DNA of 64,000 nucleotides from Bradyrhizobium sp. BTAi1 (GCF_000015165.1 NC_009485.1:2334001-2398000); one strand, 5' to 3'; counted from the stretch's first letter, positions 52,572-62,177 are shown. The notes: generated by a model not told the origin, from the letters alone. Made by a program: numbers and translations.

Positions 52572-52885
52572 GGACCGCTTCGTACGCGGAGGATCCAGCA
52601 GCTACACGACTGCGTGCAACGCTGGCGGCCGGCCGCGCCGGATGTTTGTACCGTCCGCGTGCACAACCGGCGGTGCGCGCGATGCGAATATGTCAGTGAA
52701 GTTAATGGCGCTGGCAGAAATCGGCCATTCTGTCGGCGATCGGACAAATACTTCTATAAATTGAATCAAATAGGTTCCGGCTGTTCTGAGGTGGAGGCAC
52801 GCTGTGGTGGCATCCATGATCCCAGAGCTTTGCAAGTCCGGATATCGCAGCCGCGGTGGCTGCGCCGGAGGACGGAGTGAAGACA
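52572..52885. other. intergenic region of divergent AraC and chemoreceptor genes
   Basis: This 314-bp gap is A+T-richer near 52720-52780, where promoters of both genes would fit. No repeat or palindrome stands out, and no gene is supported. Confidence 0.4.
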
Positions 52886-54571
52886 ATGTTCGGCCGCAGG
52901 ACGACGAAGGGTGACGCGCAGGCGATGATCGATGCGATCAGCCGCTCCCAGGCGATGATCGAATTCAACATGGACGGCAGCATCATCACCGCGAACCAGA
53001 ACTTCCTCGATACGCTTGGATATCGGCTCGAGGAGATCCAAGGCAAACATCATAGCATGTTCGTCGCGCCGGACGAACGGGACAACGCCGCCTATCGTGA
53101 GTTCTGGGCGTCTCTCAACTCCGGCGAATTCCAGGCCGGTGAGTTCAAGCGGATCGCCAAGGGGGGACGTGAGGTCTGGATCGAGGCGTCCTACAATCCC
53201 ATTCTCGACGGCAGCAAGAAGCCGATCAAGGTGGTGAAATTCTCGACCGACATCACGGCGAAGAAGCTACGCAGCATGGCGGATTCGTCCAAGATCGCCG
53301 CGATCAATCGCGCCCAGGCGGTGATCGAGTTCACGCTCGACGGGACGATCGTGACGGCCAACCAGAATTTCTGCGACGTGCTGGGCTATCGGCTCGATGA
53401 GATGCAGGGTCGGCACCACAGCATGTTCATCGAGGCATCGCAACGCGACAGCGCGGCGTATCGCGCGTTCTGGGCGGCTCTCAATCGCGGCGAATATCAG
53501 AGCGGCGAGTACAAGCGCATTGGCAAGGGCGGCAAGGAGGTCTGGATTCTCGCCACTTACAATCCCGTCCTCGATACAACCGGCAAACCGTTCGGCGTCG
53601 TCAAATTTGCAACGGACGTGACCGCGCAGAAGCTGAAGAACGCAGATCTGGCCGGCCAGATCGACGCCATCGGCAAGTCGCAAGCCGTAATCGAATTCAA
53701 CATGGATGGCACGATCATCACGGCGAACGACAATTTTCTGCGCGCGCTTGGCTACACCTTGGCCGAAATCAGCGGCAAGCAGCACAGCATGTTCGTCGAG
53801 GCAGCGGAGCGCGACAGCGCCGCCTATCGCGAGTTCTGGGCGGCTCTCAATCGAGGGCAATATCAGGCGGCCGAATACAAGCGAATTGGGAAGGGCGGCA
53901 AGGAGGTCTATATCCAGGCGTCCTATAATCCGATCCTCGACCTCAACGGCAAGCCGTTCAAGGTGGTGAAATATGCCACCGACGTCACCCGCCAGGTGCT
54001 GATCAGGATCGGCAACGAGCGCGTTCGCGCGATGATGGAATCCGTTGCCGCGGGCTCGGAGGAGCTGAACGCGTCGGTACGCGAGATTTCCGAAGCGATG
54101 ACCAAGTCGCGCGAGACGGCGATCGGGGCCGTGGGGCAGGTGACTGCCGCAGACGGTCAGGCCCAGCGCCTGTCGGACGCAGCCCAGGCCATGAGCGGCA
54201 TCGTCGAGATGATCAACAACATCACCGGGCAGATCAACTTGCTCGCACTGAATGCCACCATCGAATCCGCGCGCGCCGGCGAAGCCGGACGGGGGTTCGC
54301 CGTGGTCGCATCCGAGGTCAAGAGCCTCGCCAACCAGGCCAAGCAGGCGACCGACAAGATCGCCCAGGAAATTGAGAACCTCAACGGCATCTCCGGAGAC
54401 GTCGTGACGGCGCTCGGCTCCATCAAACAGGCGATCACCAATGTCAGCGAATACGTCACCTCGACCGCGGCCGCGGTCGAGGAGCAGAGCACGGTGACGA
54501 ACGAGATGTCGTCCAGCATGGCCCGCGCCGCGGCAGAGGCGCAGGCCTTGGCCGCCAGGGCTACGGCCTAG
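52886..54571 (+). CDS. soluble methyl-accepting chemotaxis protein with three PAS domains
   Basis: A 561-residue protein from the ATG at 52886 (GGAGGACGG upstream). Three tandem PAS-type units of about 120 residues are near-repeats: each has an IEF(N/T)xDGTI(I/V)TAN opening and a PILD/PVLD turn near the end (residues about 20-125, 140-247, 262-370). The MCP signalling domain follows, with [20 protein letters not shown], the hairpin tip. No membrane helix is present, so it is cytoplasmic. The ligand could be heme, flavin or other; not seen. The unit likeness suggests recent internal duplication. Confidence 0.92.
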   Translation: MFGRRTTKGDAQAMIDAISRSQAMIEFNMDGSIITANQNFLDTLGYRLEEIQGKHHSMFVAPDERDNAAYREFWASLNSGEFQAGEFKRIAKGGREVWIEASYNPILDGSKKPIKVVKFSTDITAKKLRSMADSSKIAAINRAQAVIEFTLDGTIVTANQNFCDVLGYRLDEMQGRHHSMFIEASQRDSAAYRAFWAALNRGEYQSGEYKRIGKGGKEVWILATYNPVLDTTGKPFGVVKFATDVTAQKLKNADLAGQIDAIGKSQAVIEFNMDGTIITANDNFLRALGYTLAEISGKQHSMFVEAAERDSAAYREFWAALNRGQYQAAEYKRIGKGGKEVYIQASYNPILDLNGKPFKVVKYATDVTRQVLIRIGNERVRAMMESVAAGSEELNASVREISEAMTKSRETAIGAVGQVTAADGQAQRLSDAAQAMSGIVEMINNITGQINLLALNATIESARAGEAGRGFAVVASEVKSLANQAKQATDKIAQEIENLNGISGDVVTALGSIKQAITNVSEYVTSTAAAVEEQSTVTNEMSSSMARAAAEAQALAARATA

Positions 54572-54702
54572 CCGCCCACGGCGGATGGGCTGCGGAGCGG
54601 CGCTTCGCGCGCTGCTGGAAAGCCGAAGGGACGAGCTGCAACAATTGGCGCGCGCTGCCGCCAGTCCCGGCTGTGGCACCTGTGCGACATGCGGGCATGC
54701 TG

Positions 54703-54770
54703 TCCACCCTCCCCCTCCAGGGGAGGGTTGCAGTCGGGCCGGCCCTCGCGGTGCTCGGAGGTCGAGGCGG
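54703..54770. repeat. intergenic palindromic repeat, family F
   Basis: CCACCCTCCCC and GGGGAGGGTTG pair across CTCCA. A G+C-rich tail (GGGCCGGCCCTCGCGGTGC) follows. It lies between the chemoreceptor gene and the trp leader. Confidence 0.6.
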
Positions 54771-54864
54771 AGCAATGCCCGTGCAAGGTTTGCCACTGGA
54801 GCCAGCCCGGACTGTGGCCCCGCCGCCCTTGACCGCAGGCGTCTCGCGTGGTCATTTCCGTCGT

Positions 54865-54912
54865 ATGAGCACCCTTGTCCGCCCAGCCCGTCTCTGGTGG
54901 CGCACCTTGTAA
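54865..54912 (+). CDS. trpL: trp operon leader peptide
   Basis: A 15-codon frame gives MSTLVRPARLWWRTL and a stop. The adjacent Trp codons (TGG TGG at 54895-54900) are the sign of a tryptophan attenuation leader, as in the rhizobial peTrpL. It lies 125 bp upstream of trpE(G). Ribosome stalling at the Trp codons would cover the first RNA arm and favour readthrough into trpE(G). Confidence 0.85.
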   Translation: MSTLVRPARLWWRTL

Positions 54913-54973
54913 AAGGTGGCCGGTGCGATTTGTCTGACATTCGATCGCAGAGGGGCCGCCACGCAGCGGCGGC
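54900..54973 (+). promoter_or_regulatory. trp transcription attenuator
   Basis: Arm 1 GCGCACC (54900-54906) can pair with GGTGCG (54922-54927). Arm 2 GGTGGCC (54915-54921) can pair with arm 3 GGCCGCC (54954-54960), with one G-U pair. Arm 3 GCCGCC (54955-54960) also pairs with GGCGGC (54968-54973) as a terminator-type hairpin with a 7-base loop. The T-run after it is weak (TTCTGGTT). The exclusive pairings fit classical attenuation. Confidence 0.72.
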
Positions 54974-55036
54974 TTCTGGTTGGTCCTGTGTGGCGTTTCC
55001 TCGGCAAGTTTCGTAAGAGAAGCCCCGAGAGGACCC

Positions 55037-57199
55037 ATGAACAGGACCGTTTTCGCCCTTCCGGCCCGCAGTGACTACCGCACCTCTGGCGGGCTCGCGA
55101 TCACGCGCGCCGTCGAGCAGTTTTCCGGCGGCGCCAGCCGGCTCGACGATCTGATCGACCTGCTCGACCGCCGCCGCGGCGTGGTGCTGTCCTCCGGCAC
55201 CACCGTGCCCGGCCGCTATGAGAGTTTCGATCTTGGTTTCGCCGATCCGCCGTTGGTGCTGGAGACCAGGGGGACCGATTTCACCCTGCAGGCGCTGAAC
55301 CGCCGCGGCGAGGTCCTGGTCGCCTTCCTCAAGGACACCCTGCGCGAGCCCTGCGTGGTCATCACCGCGGCTTCGCCCGCGCGGCTCGCCGGCCACATCG
55401 TCCGGGGCCCGGCCCCGGTCGAGGAGGACCAGCGCACAAGGCGCGCCAGCGTGATGTCGCTGGTGCGGGCCATGATCGCGACGCTGTCCGCCAATGACGA
55501 TCCGCTGCTCGGTTTGTTCGGCGCCTTCGCCTACGACCTCGTGTTCCAGATCGAAGATCTCGTCCAGAAACGGCCGCGCGAGAAGGACCAGCGCGACATC
55601 GTGCTGTATGTGCCGGATCGCCTGCTGGCCTATGATCGCGCCACCGGCCGCGGCGTCGTTCTGTCCTACGATTTTGCCTGGAATGGCCAGTCCACGGCGG
55701 GCCTGCCACGCGACACCGATGCCAGCCTCTATCTGAAGGAGCCGCGCCAGGGTTTTGCCGATCACGCCCCCGGCGAGTACCAGGCCACGGTGGAGAAGGC
55801 GCGCGCGGCGTTCGCCCGCGGCGACCTGTTCGAGGCGGTGCCCGGCCAGCTGTTCGCCGAACCCTGCGAGCGCTCGCCGGCGGAAGTGTTCCAGCGGCTG
55901 TGTCGCATCAACCCGTCGCCCTATGGCGCGCTGATGAATCTCGGCGACGGCGAATTCCTCGTCTCGGCCTCGCCGGAGATGTTCGTGCGCTCAGACGGCC
56001 GCCGCGTCGAGACCTGCCCGATCTCCGGCACCATCGCCCGCGGCCGCGACGCCATCGGCGACGCCGAGCAGATCCGCCAGCTCCTGAACTCGGAGAAGGA
56101 CGAGTTCGAGCTCAACATGTGCACCGATGTCGACCGCAACGACAAGGCGCGCATCTGCGTGCCCGGCACCATCAAGGTGCTGGCGCGCCGGCAGATCGAG
56201 ACCTATTCGAAGCTGTTCCACACGGTGGATCACGTCGAGGGCATGCTGCGGCCGGGCTTCGACGCGCTCGACGCGTTCCTGACGCACGCCTGGGCGGTGA
56301 CGGTGACCGGCGCGCCGAAGTTGTGGGCCATGCAGTTCGTCGAGGACAATGAGCGCTCGCCGCGGCGCTGGTATGCCGGCGCCATCGGCGCGGTGAATTT
56401 CGACGGCTCGATCAACACCGGCCTGACCATCCGTACCATCCGCATGAAGGATGGGCTCGCCGAGGTCCGCGTCGGCGCCACCTGCCTGTTCGATTCCGAT
56501 CCCGCGGCGGAGGATCGCGAGTGCCAGGTCAAGGCGGCGGCGTTGTTCCAGGCGCTGCGCGGCGATCCGCCGAAGCCGCTGTCCTCGACCGCGCCGGATG
56601 CGACCGGCTCCGGCAAGAACGTGCTGCTGATCGACCACGACGATTCCTTCGTGCACATGCTGGCCGATTATTTCCGCCAGGTCGGCGCCAACGTCACCGT
56701 GGTGCGTTACGTCCATGCCTTGAAGATGCTGGCCGAGCGCAGCTGGGATCTGATCGTGCTGTCGCCGGGCCCGGGTCGTCCGGAGGATTTCAAGATCTCG
56801 ACGACGATCGATGCCGCGCTCGCCAGGAAGCTGCCGATTTTCGGCGTATGTCTGGGCGTGCAGGCGATGGGCGAGTATTTTGGCGGCCAGCTCGGCCAGC
56901 TGGCCCAGCCGGCGCATGGCAGGCCCTCGCGCGTCCAGGTGCGCGGCGGCCGGCTGATGCAGGGACTGCCGAACGAGATCGTCATCGGCCGCTACCATTC
57001 CTTGTTCGTCGAGCGCGACAGCATGCCCGAGGTCTTGACCGTCACGGCGGCGACCGAGGATGGCGTCGCGATGGCGATCGAGCACAAGACGCTGCCGGTC
57101 GGGGGCGTGCAGTTCCACCCGGAATCGCTGATGTCGCTCGGCGATGCCGTGGGGTTGAGGATCGTGGAGAATGCGTTCCGGCTCAATCAGCCGGGATGA
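55037..57199 (+). CDS. trpE(G): fused anthranilate synthase (component I + glutamine amidotransferase)
   Basis: A 720-residue bifunctional enzyme. The TrpE half (about 1-515) has the chorismate-binding region ETCPISGTIARGRDA and the metal-binding DVDRNDKARICVPGTIKVLA neighbourhood. After a short linker the GATase half (about 525-715) has GVCLGVQAMGEYF with the nucleophile Cys and the His-Glu pair in QFHPES. It makes anthranilate from chorismate and glutamine. The start is fixed by GAGAGGA at 55027-55033. The fusion is common in Rhizobiales. Control is by the leader and attenuator upstream. Confidence 0.95.
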   Translation: MNRTVFALPARSDYRTSGGLAITRAVEQFSGGASRLDDLIDLLDRRRGVVLSSGTTVPGRYESFDLGFADPPLVLETRGTDFTLQALNRRGEVLVAFLKDTLREPCVVITAASPARLAGHIVRGPAPVEEDQRTRRASVMSLVRAMIATLSANDDPLLGLFGAFAYDLVFQIEDLVQKRPREKDQRDIVLYVPDRLLAYDRATGRGVVLSYDFAWNGQSTAGLPRDTDASLYLKEPRQGFADHAPGEYQATVEKARAAFARGDLFEAVPGQLFAEPCERSPAEVFQRLCRINPSPYGALMNLGDGEFLVSASPEMFVRSDGRRVETCPISGTIARGRDAIGDAEQIRQLLNSEKDEFELNMCTDVDRNDKARICVPGTIKVLARRQIETYSKLFHTVDHVEGMLRPGFDALDAFLTHAWAVTVTGAPKLWAMQFVEDNERSPRRWYAGAIGAVNFDGSINTGLTIRTIRMKDGLAEVRVGATCLFDSDPAAEDRECQVKAAALFQALRGDPPKPLSSTAPDATGSGKNVLLIDHDDSFVHMLADYFRQVGANVTVVRYVHALKMLAERSWDLIVLSPGPGRPEDFKISTTIDAALARKLPIFGVCLGVQAMGEYFGGQLGQLAQPAHGRPSRVQVRGGRLMQGLPNEIVIGRYHSLFVERDSMPEVLTVTAATEDGVAMAIEHKTLPVGGVQFHPESLMSLGDAVGLRIVENAFRLNQPG

Positions 57200-57210
57200 A
57201 ACGTGGTCAC

Positions 57211-57293
57211 CGTCATCGTGAGGAGCGTGAGCGACGAAGCGATCCAGACTTGTTTTTTCGCCCCTGGATTGCTTCGCTTCGCTCGCAATGACG
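57211..57293. repeat. intergenic palindromic repeat, family A (copy 2)
   Basis: It opens CGTCATCGTGAGGAGCG and ends GCTTCGCTCGCAATGACG, the same sequence and fold as the 11511-11587 copy in inverted arrangement of its variable centre. It separates trpE(G) from apt. Confidence 0.85.
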
Positions 57294-57334
57294 AATTCCT
57301 CGCGGTCACGGCCAAACAAGGCAACGAGAGCGCG

Positions 57335-57874
57335 ATGACGTTCGATCTGGACATCAAGAACACGGTCCGCACCATTCCGGACTATCCCAAGCCCGGCATC
57401 CTGTTCCGGGACATCACAACGCTGCTGGCGGATGCGCGCGCATTCCGCCGCGCGGTCGACGAACTGGTGCATCCCTGGGCCGGGTCGAAAATCGACAAGG
57501 TCGCGGGCATCGAGGCGCGCGGCTTCATCCTCGGCGGTGCGGTGGCGCATCAGCTTTCGGCCGGATTCGTGCCGATCCGCAAGAAGGGCAAGCTGCCGCA
57601 CAAGACGGTCAGCATGTCCTATGCGCTGGAATACGGCACCGACGAGATGGAGATGCATGTCGACGCGGTGCAGCCCGGCGAGCGGGTGATCCTGGTCGAC
57701 GACCTCATCGCCACCGGCGGCACGGCGGAGGGCGCGGTGAAGCTGCTGCGGCAGATCGGCGCCACTGTGGTGGCGGCCTGCTTCATCATCGACCTGCCGG
57801 ATCTGGGCGGCGCGGCCAAGTTGCGCGCGCTAGACGTTCCCGTGCGTGCGCTGATCGCATTCGAGGGCCATTGA
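57335..57874 (+). CDS. apt: adenine phosphoribosyltransferase
   Basis: A 179-residue type I phosphoribosyltransferase. It has [20 protein letters not shown] at the N-terminus, [16 protein letters not shown] in the core, and the PRPP loop [17 protein letters not shown]. It salvages adenine to AMP. The ATG at 57335 begins the similarity; the longer frame from 57203 crosses the repeat and is not real. It converges on a P-loop protein gene 12 bp downstream. Confidence 0.94.
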   Translation: MTFDLDIKNTVRTIPDYPKPGILFRDITTLLADARAFRRAVDELVHPWAGSKIDKVAGIEARGFILGGAVAHQLSAGFVPIRKKGKLPHKTVSMSYALEYGTDEMEMHVDAVQPGERVILVDDLIATGGTAEGAVKLLRQIGATVVAACFIIDLPDLGGAAKLRALDVPVRALIAFEGH

Positions 57875-57886
57875 GGACAGCCGGCC

Positions 57887-58555
57887 TCAGGACCGCTGCA
57901 TCAGGACCTCCATCTCGATCTCGCGCAACGCATAGTAATTGCGCCGGATCCATTGGTAGAGCTCGGTGGAAGGGTCCTTTTCCTGGCGTAGATAGCCGGT
58001 GAAGGAGAACGAGAAGCGCTCGATATAGGTCCGCAGGAAGGCGGGCAGCGCGCCGATGCGCAGATGCTTGCCGCGGCTGTACAGGTCCGGAAGGTCCTCG
58101 CGCAGCACATGGTCGTTCTCGACCACGATGAGCTGGGGCCGCGGGATCTGGCGCCGGAGGGCGTCATAGGCGCGCATCGAGACCCGGTCGCCCTCGGCGC
58201 AGTACAGCACGACCGGGACCACGCCCCGTCGCGCGGCCTCCTTCAAAAAGCCGATCTCCTCGGACATTTTGAAGAACTCTTCGAACGAGTAGTAGCCGAG
58301 GTCGATCACCTTGGCGATGCCATCGTTGAGGATCACGCGATCCATCAGCTGGATCTTGCCGTAGGTGTCCTCGATCGTCGCGGTTTCGGTGACCTGGGGC
58401 AGAAAGTCGAGCAGCGACGGCTCGCGCAGCGTGACGTCGAAGGCGAGAACCTGCCCGTCCTTGAGCAGCAGGAACTCGCTCAGCACCCGCGCGAGCAGCG
58501 TCTTCCCGGACTGCGGCCGGGGCGAGCAGACGATGTAGACGGGCGTCGCGGGCAT
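57887..58555 (-). CDS. P-loop ATPase-like protein of unknown role
   Basis: A 222-residue protein. The P-loop CSPRPQSGKTLLARVLSEFL is unusual: the first Gly of Walker A is replaced, and the deviant Lys of ParA-type proteins is Arg. The middle holds AFDVTLREPSLLDFLP. It resembles ParA/MinD/BcsQ-like ATPases in outline, but I do not recognise the family. It lies 56 bp downstream of a second P-loop gene on the same strand, and the two proteins probably work together. Confidence 0.72.
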   Translation of the reverse strand: MPATPVYIVCSPRPQSGKTLLARVLSEFLLLKDGQVLAFDVTLREPSLLDFLPQVTETATIEDTYGKIQLMDRVILNDGIAKVIDLGYYSFEEFFKMSEEIGFLKEAARRGVVPVVLYCAEGDRVSMRAYDALRRQIPRPQLIVVENDHVLREDLPDLYSRGKHLRIGALPAFLRTYIERFSFSFTGYLRQEKDPSTELYQWIRRNYYALREIEMEVLMQRS

Positions 58556-58611
58556 CAGACCTATATCAGGTCAAATGCGCTTGCGATAAAGTCCCATCAT
58601 TCACGGAAACG

Positions 58612-59373
58612 CTATTTTTCCCCGGCCGGCCGCGGCGTCGCCGCCTTCGTCGATCCGACGATGTCGGTCAGCTTGATGCGATCGTACTCGCTCCAGACGT
58701 TGGCGAGCCAATGCCGGACATAGCCGCGCAGCACGAAGGAGTAGTTGGCGGCCTCGTCACGGGGGCCCTTGTTGGCGACGAATTTGAGGAACGGCACCGA
58801 GGCGACCTCGACCTGCTCGAATGCCATCTCGTTGAGCTTGGGAATGGTCAGCTCGGTCGCGTCCTTGATGCGGTGGAAGTAGGAATTATAGGTCGACTGG
58901 TCCCACTCGAAGAAGCTGGTGTTGTTGATGAAGTTCTTCACCAGGAAATATTTCGCGCCGATCATGTAGCTCGCCGTCTCGGCGATTTCGTCCAGCGAGG
59001 CGATCGACGAGCCCAGGATGTGGAACACCGCGAAGGTGATCTGGCCGGAGCGGGCAGCGTCGAGAAAGCCGATATCGCGCAGCGCCGCGAGCGTCGGCGA
59101 CATCAGGCCGGCGCGGACGTCGATCACGGTCACCGAGGGCGCTACCGCGCTCAGCGTGTCAAAAATCTTCATCTGGTCCGGCGTCGAATTCATGTCGACG
59201 ATCTCGGTGATTTCCGGGTGGAAGCGCTTCAGGGTGCCGCGCGGATGCTCGGTGTCGAACGCCCGGGTGGGCACGTTGTTGGCGCTGAAATAATCGAGCA
59301 ACGTCCGCGACACCGTGGTCTTGCCGACCCCACCCTTGTCCGCGCCCACCACAACCACTGCCGGTTTCGCCAT
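58612..59373 (-). CDS. ParA/MinD-superfamily ATPase
   Basis: A 253-residue protein with a deviant Walker A GADKGGVGKTTVSRTLLDYF and an acid-rich Walker A' like DTEHPRGTL. The later half has no membrane helix but a hydrophobic VIDVRAGLMSPTL segment where Walker B would be. The ATG at 59373 is preceded by AAGGAC. It could be a chromosome- or envelope-positioning ATPase. It is upstream of the second P-loop gene; no parB-like partner is seen. Confidence 0.8.
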   Translation of the reverse strand: MAKPAVVVVGADKGGVGKTTVSRTLLDYFSANNVPTRAFDTEHPRGTLKRFHPEITEIVDMNSTPDQMKIFDTLSAVAPSVTVIDVRAGLMSPTLAALRDIGFLDAARSGQITFAVFHILGSSIASLDEIAETASYMIGAKYFLVKNFINNTSFFEWDQSTYNSYFHRIKDATELTIPKLNEMAFEQVEVASVPFLKFVANKGPRDEAANYSFVLRGYVRHWLANVWSEYDRIKLTDIVGSTKAATPRPAGEK

Positions 59374-59636
59374 GGAAAGTCCTTCAGCCTTGAGGCCGGC
59401 CAGCGGGCCGGCGCATTGCATTCTGCTTTGGGCGCGAACATGGCAGAAACGCTGAAGAATTCAAATTCATTGCAGCACGGGAGCGGCGAATTTTGCGCTT
59501 TTGCTGCAACAGACCGACGTAATCGGAAGCATTCCGGCCGAAATCGCGCTCCGGCTCGGACACACTTGAGAGGGAGTGGCAGAACAGCCGCACGCTGTGC
59601 GCGATCAGTGCGCGAACCCTGCCTCGGTCCGCCGGG

Positions 59637-60830
59637 TCAATGTCTGCCCCAGGGGCCGGAGGCCGGCGTGGTCCAGGGACCCTGAGGGGCGTCTGCTGGC
59701 GCGGGAGAGGCGTTCGATTGGCCCGCATCGCTCCAGGGGCCTGATGGGGGCAGCGGAGGCGGAGCATTCTCGTCCGTCGGGGCAGCGTCCCCCTCGGCGG
59801 CCTCGGACGGCAGCGCCAGCGGGCCCGGATCATGGCCGCCGGCGAATTTGATCAGCGCCTGGACCCGGGCATCGACCGAAGGGTGCGTGGCGAACAGATC
59901 GGAAAACCCCTCGCGGGGATTGTCGACGCACAATTCCATGACCGCGGAGGTTGCGCCGGGCAGCTCGCCGCGGCCTTCGATCTTGCGCAGTGCGCTGATC
60001 ATGGCGTCGGGGTTCTTGGTGAGCTCGACCGCGCCGGCGTCGGCGAGATATTCGCGGGTACGCGACAGGGCCAGCTTGACGACCTGGGACAGCAGCCAGG
60101 CCAGCACGATCAAGACGACGGCTACGATCACCACGATGATCGCACCCCCGCCGGAGCCCTTGCGATCGGAATCGGACGATGACGAGGAGGAGGACGAGGA
60201 GGAGCGGCCCCAGCCGCCGCCCCAGCTCATATTGGTGAACAGGCGGAAGAACAATTCGCCGAAGAAACCGACCACGCCGGCGATGATCACCGCCACCACC
60301 ATCAGCTGAACGTCGCCGTTGCGGATATGGGTCAGCTCGTGACCCAGCACCGCCTCGATCTCCTGGTCGTCCAACGCCGCCAGCAGGCCGGTCGTGACCG
60401 TGACCGCATATTGCCGTGGGTTCAGGCCGGTGGCGAAGGCGTTCAGCGCCGGGCTTTCCATGATCTTCAGCTGCGGCATGGTGATGCCGCGCGAGATGCA
60501 GAGATTTTCGAGCAGATTGTACAGCCGCGGCTGCTCCTGGCGGGTCACGGCGTGGCCCCCCGTCACTGCATCGATCATCTTCTGGTGGAAAAAATAGGCG
60601 ATCACGATCCAGGCGGCCGCACCGAGCGTGGCCCAGGGCAGCGCCTTGACCAGGTCGCGCGTGGCGGCGTTCATGTAATCGGCGACGCTGCCATTGCCGT
60701 TGATCATCACCTCCGCGATCAGCGCGCCGGCGAACACCAGCACATAGATCAGCAGGAACAGGCCGCCGAGCAGCAGCACCGAACGGGTCTTGTTCGATGC
60801 GATATGGGTGTAGAGACCGTAGGCAGCCAT
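59637..60830 (-). CDS. HtpX-like M48 metalloprotease with serine-rich and GPW segments
   Basis: A 397-residue membrane protease. The zinc-binding HELTHIRNGD and the later Glu (SRTREYLADAGAV) form the site of the M48B/HtpX family. Helices at about residues 20-45, 68-88, 178-200 and 228-250 place it in the inner membrane. A poly-Ser/Asp run of about 15 residues lies just before the fourth helix. The C-terminal tail, after PPPLPP, has GPW three times. It follows the lemA gene on the same strand, a pairing seen in many bacteria. Confidence 0.88.
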   Translation of the reverse strand: MAAYGLYTHIASNKTRSVLLLGGLFLLIYVLVFAGALIAEVMINGNGSVADYMNAATRDLVKALPWATLGAAAWIVIAYFFHQKMIDAVTGGHAVTRQEQPRLYNLLENLCISRGITMPQLKIMESPALNAFATGLNPRQYAVTVTTGLLAALDDQEIEAVLGHELTHIRNGDVQLMVVAVIIAGVVGFFGELFFRLFTNMSWGGGWGRSSSSSSSSSSDSDRKGSGGGAIIVVIVAVVLIVLAWLLSQVVKLALSRTREYLADAGAVELTKNPDAMISALRKIEGRGELPGATSAVMELCVDNPREGFSDLFATHPSVDARVQALIKFAGGHDPGPLALPSEAAEGDAAPTDENAPPPLPPSGPWSDAGQSNASPAPADAPQGPWTTPASGPWGRH

Positions 60831-60862
60831 GACATCGGCCTTTCAGGCGCGAAGGCGCTGGC

Positions 60863-61420
60863 TCAGAACTTCACGCTCGGCGCGGCTTCGAGCTCCGTCC
60901 GGCTGGCGCCGAGGTCGAAGAATTCCTTGCGGGTGAAGCCGAAGGTGCCGGCGAACAGCGCCGCCGGCATCTGCTGGATCCCGGTATTATATTCCGACAC
61001 CGCATTGTTGAAGAACCGGCGGCTGGCGGCGATCTTGTTCTCGATGTCGGACAGCTCGCCGGCGAGCTGCTGGAAATTGGCATTGGCCTTGAGGTCCGGA
61101 TACGCCTCCGAGAGCGCAATCAGGCGGCCGAGAGCGCCGGACAGCTGGCCTTCGGCGGCAGAGACCTGGGCCGGGCCTTGCGCCGAGATGGCCGCATTCC
61201 GGGCCTTGATCACCTCGTCCAGGGTTCCCCGCTCATGCGAGGCGTAACCTTTCACCGTCTCGACCAGGTTCGGAATCAAATCGTGCCGCTGCTTGAGCTG
61301 GACGTCGATGTCGGCAAAGGCCTGGCTGACACGCTGGCTGAGCGCCACCAGACGGTTGTAGGCGCTGAAAGCGAACAGCACGAGAACGACAAGGATGCCG
61401 AGAATGATCCAGCCGGACAT
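60863..61420 (-). CDS. LemA family protein
   Basis: A 185-residue protein. A single N-terminal helix (IILGILVVLVLFAFSAYNRL) anchors it in the inner membrane, and the coiled-coil LemA core follows: DVQLKQRHDLIPNLVETVKG and ELSDIENKIAASRRFFNNAV, then YNTGIQQMPA. The role of LemA is not fixed; here it precedes the HtpX-like protease by 32 bp and is likely its partner. Confidence 0.9.
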   Translation of the reverse strand: MSGWIILGILVVLVLFAFSAYNRLVALSQRVSQAFADIDVQLKQRHDLIPNLVETVKGYASHERGTLDEVIKARNAAISAQGPAQVSAAEGQLSGALGRLIALSEAYPDLKANANFQQLAGELSDIENKIAASRRFFNNAVSEYNTGIQQMPAALFAGTFGFTRKEFFDLGASRTELEAAPSVKF

Positions 61421-61599
61421 GAAGGGCTCCGAAGGCGGAAGGGCAAGGCGGCCGCCAGGCGGCGGCGCCGTCGGTCCTCAGGCGGACCGGCGTGCATTGG
61501 TCGCAGCAGGGTGCGCGACCGTTCAAGCCGGGTCGGGCCAGGCCGTCCGTTCGGTGGTCGCCCGACGCTCCGGGGTCCTCCGGACCTGATCCGGTCGGC

Positions 61600-62031
61600 T
61601 CAATAGGGGCGGGCGACGCGCCATTGCTGGGCGGAATCGGTGCCCTTGATGTCGCCGGGGGCGCTGTCGAGCTGCGAGGTGTAGAGCGGGCGATAGCGAT
61701 AGGCCCACATCTTCTTGCCGTCGCTGCGGGTGATGATGGTGAAATCGCCGCTCGCGACGGCGTTGTCGGGCGCGATCAGCGGCGGGCGCTTCTGGGCGCA
61801 TTCGCCGTCGCAGGTCGACTTGTTTCCGGTGTTGTCGCGCTCGGTATAATAGAGCGTCATGCCCTTCGGATCGGTCAGGACCGGGCCGTTCTTGCCGATG
61901 ATCGCCTTGGCCGGCGGACCCTCCTGCTTCGGCGGCGGCGGTGGTGCCGAGGACTCACCGCCATGGCCGCCGGCGAAGGCGGTTCCTGCCGAAACCAGCA
62001 GCATTGCAGCGATCGTCATCGTCCTGAACAT
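61600..62031 (-). CDS. secreted protein of the COG4315 repeat family
   Basis: A 143-residue protein from ATG 62031 (a GTG at 62037 is an alternative). A signal peptide at the N-terminus (TMTIAAMLLVSAGTAFA) precedes a Pro-rich stretch. The core has the two DPKGMTLYYTERD and RSDGKKMWAYRYRPLY type repeats of the secreted_repeat family, with CDGEC between. Function unknown. It probably acts in the periplasm. Confidence 0.83.
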   Translation of the reverse strand: MFRTMTIAAMLLVSAGTAFAGGHGGESSAPPPPPKQEGPPAKAIIGKNGPVLTDPKGMTLYYTERDNTGNKSTCDGECAQKRPPLIAPDNAVASGDFTIITRSDGKKMWAYRYRPLYTSQLDSAPGDIKGTDSAQQWRVARPY

Positions 62032-62177
62032 CGACACGCGTTCCCTTGTGAGCAGCGCCTTCAGCGCCCGTTACAGCCCACCGTAGCAAGCGTGGATTTC
62101 TCGCGGGTTTCGCGAAGTCGACAAAATGAGCGACCAACGCCACGCAATCTTAACCATGTCGGGTCGCGGATCTCGGG

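Noticed and set aside
53267..55765. An 832-codon minus-strand open frame
   Set aside because: It crosses the chemoreceptor gene, the trp leader and trpE(G), all clearly real on the other strand.
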